Assembly: GCA_963682175.1 (NCBI GenBank)
Contig: OY821789.1
Span: 33,982,188-34,046,187, forward strand
Length of the DNA: 64,000 nucleotides
Direction of reading: 5' to 3'
From: Triglochin maritima
Taxonomy: Eukaryota; Streptophyta; Magnoliopsida; Alismatales; Juncaginaceae
Made by a program: the position numbers and the translations under genes
Notes under the pieces: generated by a model
What the model saw: only the letters and a program-made list of their open reading frames with translations
The model's database searches: none
What the model was told of the DNA's origin: nothing
Shown here: positions 12,399-23,145 of the stretch, one piece after another
How positions within the stretch are numbered: position 1 is the stretch's first letter
How the letters are laid out: each line of letters opens with the position of its first letter

Positions 12399-14340
12399 CC
12401 AATTGTAATCTGACACAATATAAGAGGCCTGAATTTAAAACTAATATAGAACTCAACCATCTCGACAAGGTCATAAAACCATATATACTACTAAAAATAT
12501 AATGTGTATTCACGTAGGAGAATAAGATTATTTATATATTAGTGTATTCTTATATGTAATAGATAGTGCATGATCGCTTATGTATGTATCATGTAAGTGT
12601 GTCTAGATCACATTTAATATTTTATATCTAATACCGTATTGAAATTTGAATGCTTAACTTTGAAACCCGAGAAGACATGGGATCTTATGATGATTATATA
12701 GACCCAACGATTAGAACAATTCTCTTGGAGATTAACAAAAGGCAATCCAAAATGCAGAGGGGATTGAAAGCAAAACATAAAAGAAATTAAATAGAGAAAG
12801 ACATCATCTTTTGTTCCCATTCCATACGACACACCACTAGTTTTATCTTCATGTTCCCGTTTCGTTTTTAAATGGCACAGTCACAAAGGTGGTGGGGAGG
12901 GGACAAAGCTGTTTGGAAAGAAGAGAGTTTTGAGATTATTTACATGATGGATGTTTAATTTTGATGTGAAAAGTGGCATATGTTTTGAATTTGAACCGCA
13001 GAACTGACCCAAGTGAATTGATGAACCTATCCACATTTCTACCTGAATCTAGCTAGTAAATTTTTATCTAAATAGAATCAAGCTAATGTTTTTTAAGTAG
13101 TTGCAGTCATTTTACTAAGAAGAAGATTTTTTTCAACCAGTTTAATGATCGATATACCGAGTGGATCAAACTGTAATAGTCGTGTAGTTCGAGGACTACG
13201 TACATAAATAGAAATAGAAATTCCATACTTTAGGAGGTAACATTTTACCTATCCATAATTCAGGGGATAATTTGTAATTTATCCTAATTCTACTGTAATC
13301 ACTCACAATTTTTGTGCTTTGTGTTGCACTTAATGATCAAATCCCTTCATGAGAAAAATAATTATCAGTAAGAACTATTTATATATATGACTAAAGACAA
13401 TGATAGGAGTTCAAGTTATTACATAAGCAAAATAAGTTGATTAAGAATTTATCACCAGGTTATGGTTGTATTGTTTTAGATAATTTGTGATAATTATATG
13501 CATATGCTTTTCTCTACTACTTTTATCTTTTGTAGCATTAGCTCTGGTCAAGTCTGGAAAAGGGAAAAACACCTTTCTTTGTCAATCTTAGACCTATTTT
13601 TGATGCCTTTTGTTGTGGCAAAAGGAAAAAATGAAATCTGTCATGGATGGTAGTTAAAAGAAGGGAAGGGTTGGTTGTGAACACTAGGCTTTGTTCCACC
13701 ACGCTTGCTTAGGAATCTTATCTAATAATATCATCTAGTGAGGACCCAATACGGGATTATAAATTTTATCTCAAGCGTGCACCTTTTTGGCCATCAAATT
13801 GAGGTTGGAGTGATAGTAGACTACTAGAAGGCTAGGAAAGATTTGAATATGCTGATGCTTCGTGCAATATTTTTACCTTTTTTGTCTTTCAAATCTCTGC
13901 ATGTTCTCTTTTGATTTTTACACCTAAGCTTTCTTAAAAAGAACATTTTTTCCTTCTATTTTTACCTTTTTTTGCCTAGATGTCACTCCAAAACAACTAA
14001 ATTGCAAGAATGTCACACATCTTTGCATATTTTCTTGTATACCACCAAAAAATTGAGATTTAGTGCATAATTATCATTACTTTTATTGTCGTGACATTCC
14101 TTTTGTTTTCTGTCGTTAGTCGTTCATAAGTGACCTCCTGGTATTGGTTGTCTTGTTAAATGGATTAATATGTTTTTCTAATCACTTTTGGCTCACTCAT
14201 TTAGCCTTAATCCTAATTAATCAACGACTTCAGAACTCAATCCCAACTTAAGTCACACCCAACCTGTGACTCCACCTAAACCCCCAAATCCACGAAACCC
14301 TAACTTTGAATCCTCATCCTTGTCTAACCCTAAATCCACC
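12399..14340. other. Gene-free spacer
   Basis: AT-rich sequence with no recognisable exon, RNA gene or repeat boundary. It runs from the solo LTR to the decayed Mutator-like element. Confidence 0.5.
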
Positions 14341-14779
14341 AAATCGAGAAATCAACCGCCATGATTCGTTTGAAAACCCCACATTCCTATAGTGTAGACG
14401 ATTATCTAGGTGGTCGGCAAGCTCATCAGTGGAGGTTGGTGTTCGTGTGCGGTTAAGAATTTGAAGGTGACAATGCAGCCAAAAAGGTGGTGTGTGAAGC
14501 ATCCCATGTATGTATTTCTCCCGAATGTGTAGTTTTTTTAGATGATGTGGTGATGTATTTAGGTTTTTTGTGGGATTTTGGTTTCGGGATGTTGTCTGCA
14601 TGTGGTAGTGTTCTGTTTGTTGATACTATTAGTGTGATGCATACTTTGTTTATTGATTATTGTTGTTGTAATGCATGATTTCTATGTTTATTACTGTGGT
14701 TTTGGTTTTCCGTAAAGGACCACCACAACATTACACTTTTCGCATGTATAGAGGAGGGAAGTAGCCCATTAGGAGTGGT

Positions 14780-15363
14780 CAGTGTTCTGGTGGGCGGTCG
14801 CCTAGGCGACCGCCCCTGCTAGTGGTCACCTAGGCGATCACCTGCACATTGCACATAATTGTGTGCAGTTTATGCGGTCGCCTAGGCAACCAGGTGATCA
14901 CCTCGCCTGCTCATTCTGGGGGTCGGAGAAGGAGATGGAGGAGTAGACCTAGGCGATCAAGGGAGGCGGAAAGCAACGTCGTTCTCAGGCTTGAAGACGA
15001 CGTCAGCGTATGACGGGGGTCGAGGAAGTAAAAGTTGGGGTTGCGGAAGGGATCGTCGGAGAAGGCGTTGTAGAAGTCGTTAGGGCGAGGGTTTCGAGCG
15101 GGGAGGGGTGTCAGAGGGGGTCGACCCATCATGGTGGAAGGGGAGGGGTGTTGGAAATGAAAGGTGAATGTGCTCGAAACGTGGGATTTTTTGTTTATTT
15201 TTTTAAGAATGAAAGTGCTGGACACGTGCGGGTTAAAGTGTTGAAAGGTTTTTTATTTTTTATTGTTTTTTGGTATTTTTCCTATTTTTTTAATTAAAAA
15301 TATCGCCCACACCTGGACGACCACTCAATCACCTATAGTCGCATAGGCGTTCCCTAAACTTTG
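14780..15363. mobile_element. Non-autonomous hAT element (584 bp) with 8-bp target duplication
   Basis: Flanked by a perfect 8-bp direct repeat GGAGTGGT (14772-14779 and 15364-15371), the length expected for hAT transposition. Ends are CAGTGTTCTGG on the left and, read inward from the right, CAAAGTTTAGGGAACGCC; both resemble the left end of the larger hAT at 61544 (CAATGTTTTGGGACCGCC). Subterminal GGTCGCCTAGGCGACC-type palindromes occur near both ends. The interior carries a 104-codon open frame on the - strand (14911-15225; includes RNPRPNDFYNAFSDDPF) that I do not recognise; it may be a captured gene fragment. Confidence 0.85.
14792..14815. repeat. Perfect 24-bp palindrome at the hAT end
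   Basis: Half-site GGGCGGTCGCCT followed directly by its inverse. Decayed relatives follow at 14828-14845 and 14874-14890 and near the right end, so it is a subterminal repeat, probably a transposase binding site. Confidence 0.85.
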
Positions 15364-17439
15364 GGAGTGGTAGAGAATTTTCAGTTCAGTTTAAAGAGGT
15401 TGGACAAGTTTTGGTTGTGGATGAAATGGATTTTGAGGGTGTTAGGACCTCCATTACTGCTACCATGAAGTGGGGTCCAGATGACCCATTGGCATTCAAG
15501 TACAAAATCTTAGGCAAGCCAAGTTTGAGTTCAAGTCTAGGTTGTCATGAGGATGTAGCTGAGGCTCTTAGGTATGAGAATCCAACTAAGGAGTTGGAAA
15601 TTTATGTCTCAGTTGGTGGTAGTACGCAACCTAGTCATCCTAGTACTTCTAATTCCACCCCAGTCCCATTAAGCACTATCTTTCCAAAAGAGCCAAACCC
15701 TATTTCCCCTAAAAGATCTCCCTGGCTTGATCCAAACCCCACCAAAAATTGCTAATGAAGCCACCACCACAACTTAATCACCTACCAACCAAGCTTCAAT
15801 TGGATGTCTTGTTACCTGATCCCAAACAAGAAATTCTTTATCTCCCCCACCTACTATGCCCTCTATAAGCAGAAAGTACCCCACTAAGAGAAAAAAATGA
15901 CTCCTTAGAGAAAATCAATACTTGAAATTCCAGAGGTAGAGGAAGAAGATGATAATGAGAATGACATGCATTATACTTTGGTTCAGATGAGGAGGATTAT
16001 GTGCCTAAGGATGACCCAAATGGTAGTAAGTAAAATGGAAGATGAACCTGACTCAGGGGTTAAGGAGGACTTGGGGACAATTCTCAAGGGAGATGGGCCC
16101 ACATGTAAAGGTTAACCACCTACAACTAGAATTCAGTGTAGGGAAGAGGTTTCCTAGTAGAGAGGTACTCAAATTTACACTTGACAACACTCCATCCTAA
16201 ATGATAGTTATGTAAAGTTTTACAAAAGTAACCCTAAAAGTGTGATTGCAAAGTTCACAAATAGTAAGTGTAGATGGAGATGTCATGCCTTTAGGATAGG
16301 TGATGGTTTGGTCTTCCAAATTAAGACCTTGTTTGAATAGCATAGTTGTTCTAATGTGAATTTGGTGGCTTCCATGATGGAATCTGAGGACTGAATTTGT
16401 GATCATACCATGAAGTGGTTGCAAAGTGGATGAGAGCCTAAAAGTAAAACACATTAGAAACAAGATAACCCAAGACTACCACATCTCAATTCCATACCAC
16501 AGAATCTAGAGAGGTAGGGAATTAACTTTGAAGAAGATACATGGCAGTGATGATGCTCATTATGAGTTGTTGCCAACTTTGATGTGTGAGCTGCAAAGAA
16601 AGAACCCAGGGTCTGTGATAAAGTTGGATGTTGACAGAGACAACAAGTTTGAGAGGTTGTTTATCTGCTTTCAAGCTTGAAAAGATGGATTTCTGAATGG
16701 GTGTAGGCTAGAAATAGGACTAAATGGATGTCACATGAAGATCAAGTTCAGGGGTGCATGTCTTTAAACTGTTAGTGCATATGGGAATAATGGAATTTTC
16801 CCTGTTGCATTTGCACTGGTCCCTGTTGAGAGTGACCATTCACTAGAGATGGTTCCTTAGTTTTCTAAAATTGGCAATTGGTGAAGCGGAATGGCTAGTA
16901 CTGATCAGTGACAAATGTAAGGGCTTAGGGTCAGTAGTTGCTGAGCATTACCCATATGCAAAACACATACTTTGTATGAGACAACATACTTTGTATGAGA
17001 CACTCAGACACTTATACAAGAATTTTAGGTCACATTTTGGAGATCACGTGATGGATGTGGTTTGGGGTGCATCCATAGCCTACACTGAAGATGAGCATAC
17101 CAAATTGATGTGAGAACTGCAACTTATCAATGTATAAGCCTATGAGTGGTTGAAAAATGTAGAGTGTAAATACAAGTGTTGGTCTAGCTAGATCTCAGTT
17201 TGGGGTGATTACAAAATGCAACAATGTCTTAAACAACATCTCTGAAAGTTTTAACTACTTGGTTAGTGATCCAAGGCACAAGTTGTTGGATTTCGTGCCC
17301 CATGTATGTATTTTTTTTTGAATTTTATACATGCATTTAGGATTGATTATCATATTTTCAAATATTTTATGTACATTATTCTATATATTATTTTAATACA
17401 ATGTGATCTACATTAATATCAAAATAAATAGAAGATGGT

Positions 17440-18413
17440 CATACCCAAAGGTTCTCTAAAACCTTTATGAAGATCTGGAGTTGTGTTGCATGTTGAATCG
17501 TCCGCCGATTCGCCTCCAAGTGTTCACCAAACTCTAAACAATATTAGAGAGAAATGAGCTAGCCAATCAATCTCTAAATCAATGTTAGAATCTAGTTAAT
17601 AACCCTTTTAAAGCTCCCTGAGAATTTAATCTCCAAAATCTTAATTAACTAAGAGATTTTCGGATGTATTAGTGGGAAGTTTGGCAGAGAGATAATGTTT
17701 ACATTAATTAAAACAAAGAGGGAGATGAGACCTATTTATAGAATCTCCCAACACCCACATCATTGGCTATCTGCCTATCTACTAACCCATGATTTCTTGC
17801 TTTCTTTCCCTAAAACCATCACTAATTGACACATAATCACCATCATCCCCATTTAACCATAATTAGAATAAATCCAACCCATGATCAACACCAATCTCTT
17901 AATTAATTCTGGCACGTGCTCACCGGTTGAGCAAAACTTGTCTACCAGTAGACTGATTGGCAGTTAATTGCGGTTTCGGTTAGACTATGAAATCAGGCGG
18001 TCAACCCATCATACATTATCAAAGCTACTATGATTTTTCGGTCGAACATATGCCCAAACGGTAGATCGTTTCTACACTAGAAAGCCACTGGTAGAGCCAC
18101 TAGAAGTTTTTGGTCTAGGTCAGGCGGTCCAGACGCTAGTGGTGCCTCGGACTGCACTTCACGTCGACCGATTATTACCAAGAGAAGTTCCCATAAATTA
18201 TCGACCGAACCACGACTTTCACTCGGTCGACCAATCACTACCAAGAAGAGTTTGCGGAAGCTCTTGGAAGTTTTCGGTCGATCAAACACATCCATCCGGT
18301 AACCAAACACATACTCAACAGCTACTGTAAATTTCCGGTTGACCGGTCTCCGAAAACGTTCGACCGTTTTGGCCCGATTTTTGCATTTACCAAATTTGGA
18401 TTAACATCCAACA
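17440..18413 (-). mobile_element. Probable Copia-like LTR remnant, minus orientation
   Basis: On the - strand a TGTTGGATG start lies at 18413. It is followed by a GGTCGACC-type palindrome array (18366 down to 18040), then a CTATAAATAG TATA box near 17735, then purine/pyrimidine-biased sequence. This is the same layout (TGTTGG start, array, TATA) as the solo LTR at 19644, but the sequence outside the motif differs. I found no target duplication and the distal end (17310-17440) is uncertain. Confidence 0.45.
18040..18366. repeat. Degenerate GGTCGACC palindrome array in the minus-oriented LTR remnant
   Basis: Site pairs near 18040/18060, 18198/18224, 18275/18298 and 18336/18357; spacings 20, 26, 23, 21. 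It is more decayed than the other arrays. Confidence 0.6.
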
Positions 18414-18639
18414 AAATTGGATCTTTGAGGTTTTTAACAAATTCATATAATATATTATCATATGTAATGTCAGAACATTATACCTCATAATACATACATT
18501 TCACATGAATTTATTTATGATTCTAACTATGTCATTTTCATGACATATTGATTTTATTGATTCACCACATGTATACTATTTCACATGAAACTTGATACAT
18601 CATATGAACACAAAATCAAAATTCTTGTTTCCCAGTTTT
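18414..18639. other. Short AT-rich stretch between LTR remnants
   Basis: No gene. A TGTAATGTCAGAACATTA start at 18463 weakly resembles the TGTAACGTCCCG LTR terminus and may be the true left edge of the next remnant. Confidence 0.35.
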
Positions 18640-18993
18640 GTGGTGTGACCAGTCGAAGGTATACATCGCCCATAAGGCCGGCTAATCAGCTCATCCGGAT
18701 CGAAGCCTGTCAGGTCATCTCGCTCCGTAGAGTTGTGCAACATCGTGCATTGGGATCGATGATCCCTCAGGTCTACTACTCTAATATGAGTCAAGCAAAG
18801 CATATACTACGCCACAGTCTATAATACAGAGGTGACACGTCTCGAGTGTCCACACTGTTCCACACGGCGGTCCCTAGGTAAGCACGAGCAACGCACCCAC
18901 TGTCACCCCCGGCTCACGCTCTAGGTGAGGACACGAGTTTCCGTGGACAGAGTTGACACTCCACAATGATAAATACTCCATCCTGGGCCCAAA

Positions 18994-19540
18994 CGGTTGA
19001 CCGAAAAAGACAGACCGGTCGACCGCTCCTCAAAGGGTCGGTCAAACAGATGCTTGTAACGGTTGAACTCTGGGCTCACGATTTAAGCCCCAATAGTCGA
19101 ACATGTGGTATAAATCGGTCGACCGCTAAACTGTCAAAATCAGACTACGTCTAAGTCAAAATCAAGGCAACGGTCCAACGGCTCAAGTGCCCTGCTCGAC
19201 CGAAAATATCAAGGTCTTTCCTACCTTCATCAAGTCATAATCGGTCGAACCAAACAATCAAACAGTCAACCTTACAATAAGTGAACTTAAACTACCGATC
19301 AGACAAAAGTCACAAGCGGTTGACCGTTTGGTGGTCAACACTCAGTACAACCCGTAATCACAAGGCAATGGTCGAACGGCTCAAGGGGCACGTTCGACTG
19401 AAAACAACAGACTTCTCCAACCCAACAAAATATGCACAACCGGTTGACCGTCGCAAGACATCGTTCGACCGGTACTGGGTAAAGAATGAGAAATACTCTG
19501 CATCCGGTTGACTGTCCAAAGACATTGGTCGACCGTTAAC
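18994..19540. repeat. Paired palindrome array in the old Tekay-like LTR fragment
   Basis: CGGTTGACCG at 18994 and CGGTCGACCG at 19016 are 22 bp apart. Further pairs follow to about 19540, many reduced to GGTCGAAC or GGTTGACC. Confidence 0.75.
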
Positions 19541-20019
19541 AGGCATCTACCTGGCCGTGCCAAGTATAACTTGATTCCCTCGTCATTGGCGAGGTCTCCG
19601 ACCTCCAGAGACGAGCCAAACTCACGCACACACAAGTGCGAGCTGTTGGCTTTTTGGCCTTAATCTATGTTCTGATGATTTAATTAACCTAATCTTAATT
19701 ATAATCATGTAGAGTAGCACACATATTGCATTGCATATATATTTCTTTGTGCTAACCTCTACAGGTGATCAAGACTCAAGGAAGAAAGGAAATCAAGTCA
19801 AGACATGTAATCAAGCTCATTTGAAGACATGTATTTTGTATTTCTTTGAGTTTTAGGAACTTTTGTATTTTGAGCATACTTGAGCTAAAATCAACTTAAA
19901 CACACACTAGGTTCCTTATAGAAGTCACACACGAAATTTCACATAATTTGGACTTCAATAGATCACCCAAACTTAGACCGGAAAACACTAAACCTGAACC
20001 CTAACTGTCTGCCCACATT

Positions 20020-20512
20020 CGGTCGACCGCAACATGCCGTTCGGTCGACCGGATGATCAAGTAATCCAGTTTGTGTTTCCCTGTCCAGTTTCGGTCGACC
20101 GCATCATCTCATTCGGTCGACCGTTTGAACTTATTTTCCCGACCGTTACTTTTGTCGTATATACCCAACGGTCGTATTCGTATTAAACCAAAAATACCCC
20201 AAATACATTTCTTGTATCAGTCGACCGAGGACCATGATCGGTCGACCGTTTGTCCATCTCTTGACAAACCCAAAGTGCTTGTTGAAAATCGGTCGACCGC
20301 GAGACCTTGTTTCGGTCGACCGAATCGATCTTTGTTTGTCAACCCCAAAGAGCCTGGACGAAATCGGTCGACCGAACCCTTTCTCGTGTTCGACCGATGA
20401 CTTAAGTGTACCTAAGTCGTAGCATTGGTCGGTTGACCGTTACCTAACCGGTCGACCGAACTTAGTTCAAAACTGCCAAACGGTCGACCGTTCAGCCCGA
20501 ATCGGTCGACCG
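20020..20512. repeat. Seven spaced pairs of CGGTCGACCG upstream of an LTR TATA box
   Basis: Pair starts: 20020/20042, 20092/20114, 20218/20239, 20290/20313, 20365/20387, 20430/20449, 20481/20503. Spacings are 22, 22, 21, 23, 22, 19, 22. Ten or more sites are exact palindromes. Distances between successive pairs range from 51 to 126 bp, and the sequence between sites is not repeated. Confidence 0.95.
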
Positions 20513-20598
20513 AATTCATCCAGAATTGGGTCCTGCAAGTTCTGTTTTGTGTTTCACACATCAACTCACACCCAATCAATCGCAACGTCTCTAATGCC

Positions 20599-20606
20599 TA
20601 TATAAG
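20599..20606 (+). promoter_or_regulatory. TATA box of the Copia-like solo LTR
   Basis: TATATAAG with a GC-poor context, 87 bp downstream of the last palindrome, in the position expected for the U3 promoter. Confidence 0.6.
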
Positions 20607-21490
20607 GAGTTGTAAAACACATTTTAACACAACTGTCCCACTACAAACTTGTCCCAAACTTTAGAGAGAATCCAAAACACTCCAAACCTCAATTTCCACA
20701 CTTTAGTGATCAATTCCTTAATCCTACTCAAGTGTGCTCAAGTTTAGAGAGTGTTGTTCCACTCAACCTTTGTTCAAGAAGAAAGGACTTCGATGAAAGC
20801 CCAAAGTGTTCCTCTCGGATTGTGAGAGAAGAAAGTCAAGCTCGCGAGGTTGTTCGCGGAGTTTGTTTTGTAATAGGCGTTCTCTCCCGGCCCTGAACGG
20901 GGAGTGGTTAGTGAAAACGTAGGCGGAGCTCGCGGAGCTTACAAGAGAGGACTAAGACCCAGGTGGGGTGCCGAACCTCTATAAAAACCGACGCGTCTTT
21001 GTGGTTTGCATTTTCTATTCCCTACTTGCTTGTTTAGTTGTTTAAATTCCGCTGCATATAACTCGATCGATAAACAAGTAGGTGATTAGCTTAAAAAGTG
21101 ATTAGTGGACCCATAACCCACGCGATCCTACACGAGCAACATCTAATAAAAGAACTTGGCATACCTTTTCGTGATTCAAGTGCGTTGTCCAACCACGAGT
21201 CGAGCATGCTCCCCCGACGCGACATGCAAAACTTCTACCACCGCACCTCCTTGTGCCTCCGATCGCTCCTCCTCCGATCGTCGACCGTCGAGAGAGTGAG
21301 GGAGAGAAATAGTTGGTGAGGGAGAGAAGATTTGAGTGAGTAAAAGGGAAGAAGAATGGGAGCATCCTCTTCTTATATCAACACCCAAGCGCACCCATCC
21401 ATACTCCTGTCACATCACCTTACCTCCATCCCATACCCAGTCATCCCTCCACCCATCCCATCCAGTCAAACCATCATTAGCCTCTAATCT

Positions 21491-21918
21491 CCCCACCTAA
21501 CAAGATTTGGTCCTTAATTAGAGTTAGGATATAACAGCCAGACTATCAAGACCACACCTTTAAGTCAAGTTTATTCCACTAGCTTAGTAAGTTCACCCTT
21601 TGGAGAGAAACCACAAATTAAGAACATATATAAAACCCAACAAGAAGCCAACAAACAAAGACAATTTGTTGTCTCACTTTTCCAACAACACGTGACATCA
21701 GACGTGGTTTATTGGGTCCAAGATGGGGCCACGTTGAATTGAATTATTACCGACCAATGACGATAAGGTTAGCTTGCTGGAAGTTGCGTAGCCCAAAGAA
21801 TATTGATTAATTCCATTATGTGGTAGCTAATAGTCAACGAGTCAACCAACAAAGTCCTATAAACATAACATCACAGAAGTCGATCTAGCATGCACAATAG
21901 GCTAGGTTAGTTGATCTA
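21491..21918 (+). promoter_or_regulatory. ZIP gene promoter region (G-box and TATA box)
   Basis: A CACGTG G-box lies at 21689-21694 and a CTATAAAC TATA box at 21857-21864, about 55 bp before the ATG. I looked for the zinc-deficiency element RTGTCGACAY known from Arabidopsis ZIP promoters and did not find a clear copy here. Confidence 0.5.
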
Positions 21919-23109
21919 ATGACTTCCTCTTGTCATCTGTGCATGATAATTTTGGCGTTTGTTTTACCAATCTACAGTTTGGCAGAGGAAGAGTGTAAGC
22001 AAGAGAGCATAGAAGGAGAGTGTCACAACAAGCATAAGGCGCTGACGCTTAAGCTCATCGCAATCGCTGCAATTCTAGTAACGAGCTTGATAGGGGTATG
22101 TCTCCCTTTATTCTCGAGAGCGGTTCCGGCCCTCCGACCGGAGAAGAAGCTGTTTGTTGTGGTGAAAGCTTTTGCGTCGGGAGTGATTCTTGCCACTGGA
22201 TTCATGCACGTTCTACCCGACTCGTTCGACGATCTTAGCTCCCCTTGCTTGCCTGAGGTCCCTTGGAGAACTTTTCCCTTCTCTGGGTTCCTTGCAATGC
22301 TTTCGGCTATCTTCACTCTTATGGTCGACTCTTTCATGATGACATTTCACAATAAGAGGAAGAAGCTCACAAGCCGGAATTCGGTCGTAAACGATAACGG
22401 CGCCACTCCAACTCATCATGGACATCAACACTCTTTAATTACTATCGATTCTGCCGGTAGTGATGATGTCTTGACGCGCAATCGGACTATTGCTCAGGTA
22501 AGAAACTAGCTTTGTTCTTCTTAATTATGTTATTATTCGTCTTTAATTCGGTAATTCCATCCTTGTCTAATTAATAGCTACTATTATTGGTATGTGTAAA
22601 CCATGTACATTGTCGGTTCTACGCTATATAGCTAGGTTGGTAGCATAATGTAAAAGACATATATATACTCTCATCATATGTTATTTTGAATCAATATTAT
22701 TCATTTTGGTTATGATGATTCTTTCCAATTTGATAAGATAATAATCACAAACGTTTAACTTAACATTTCACTGCACTGTGACAATGTTAAAGCAATACAT
22801 ACATATACTTGGATTGACGACTAATACACATGCAGTTGTGTAAATGCACAACCAAAATGAGATATTTTATCATAATCCCACAATGTTGGAATTATATATT
22901 AATCGTCCTTGACTTAATTTTTCTTAATCACAATTTAAGATGAACTTTGAAATAGGTCCTAGAAATGGGAATCATAGTTCACTCGGTGGTCATTGGGTTG
23001 TCGATGGGCGCCTCGCAAAATGTTTGCACGATAAGGCCTCTGGTCGCCGCACTTTGCTTCCATCAGATGTTTGAGGGGATGGGACTTGGTGGTTGCATCC
23101 TTCAGGTAT

Positions 23110-23145
<36 letters not shown>

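Larger units (their letters stand above)
14690..17310 (+). pseudogene. Decayed MuDR-type (Mutator-like) transposase
   Basis: Pieces of a MuDR-class transposase in several frames with many stops. In order: an N-terminal domain around 15380-15760 (YENPTKELEIYVSVGG is typical text); a DNA-binding zone near 16190-16440 (YVKFYKSNPKS... KCRWRCHAFRIGDG); then the catalytic DDE region near 16620-16850 with KDGFLNGCRLEIGLNGCHMK, FRGACL-TVSAYGNNGIFPVAFALVPVESDHS; then HTLYETLRHLYKNFRSHFGDH near 16980. Frameshifts and stops lie between nearly every block, so it cannot encode an active enzyme. It is split by a small hAT insertion (14780-15363). The 3' part stops near 17310, where other LTR material begins. 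Left terminus not identified. Confidence 0.8.
19644..21132 (+). mobile_element. Solo LTR, Copia-like by its termini, nested in the older LTR
   Basis: Starts TGTTGGC and ends CCTACA. It is flanked by a perfect 5-bp duplication CGAGC (19639-19643 and 21133-21137). Layout: AT-rich U3 start, palindrome array 20020-20512, TATATAAG at 20599, then an R/U5-like stretch with short GC-rich parts. No internal domain remains. The superfamily call rests only on the TGTTGG start and general layout, so it is tentative; the insertion itself is secure because the flanking LTR is continuous across it. Confidence 0.85.
18640..21490 (-). mobile_element. Old Tekay-like LTR fragment, split by a solo Copia-like LTR
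   Basis: Left part 18640-19643 aligns by eye with the intact LTR: CCCTCAGG-CTACTCTA, CACACGGCGGTCCCT-GG, GGCTCACGC, and the block TTTCCGTGGACAGAGTTGACA, then the palindrome array, then GGCGAGGTCTCCGACCTCC. The LTR resumes after the inserted element with ACTTGGCATACCT (near 21150), the gene-like CTCC-rich part and the TATA-distal ending, as in the intact copy (GCTTGGCATACCTC). Outer boundaries are approximate and no target duplication was found. Confidence 0.75.

Noticed and set aside
21491..21918. Zinc-deficiency response element in the ZIP promoter
   Set aside because: No RTGTCGACAY match found in the proximal 430 bp; the GTCGAC cores are in the LTRs further upstream.
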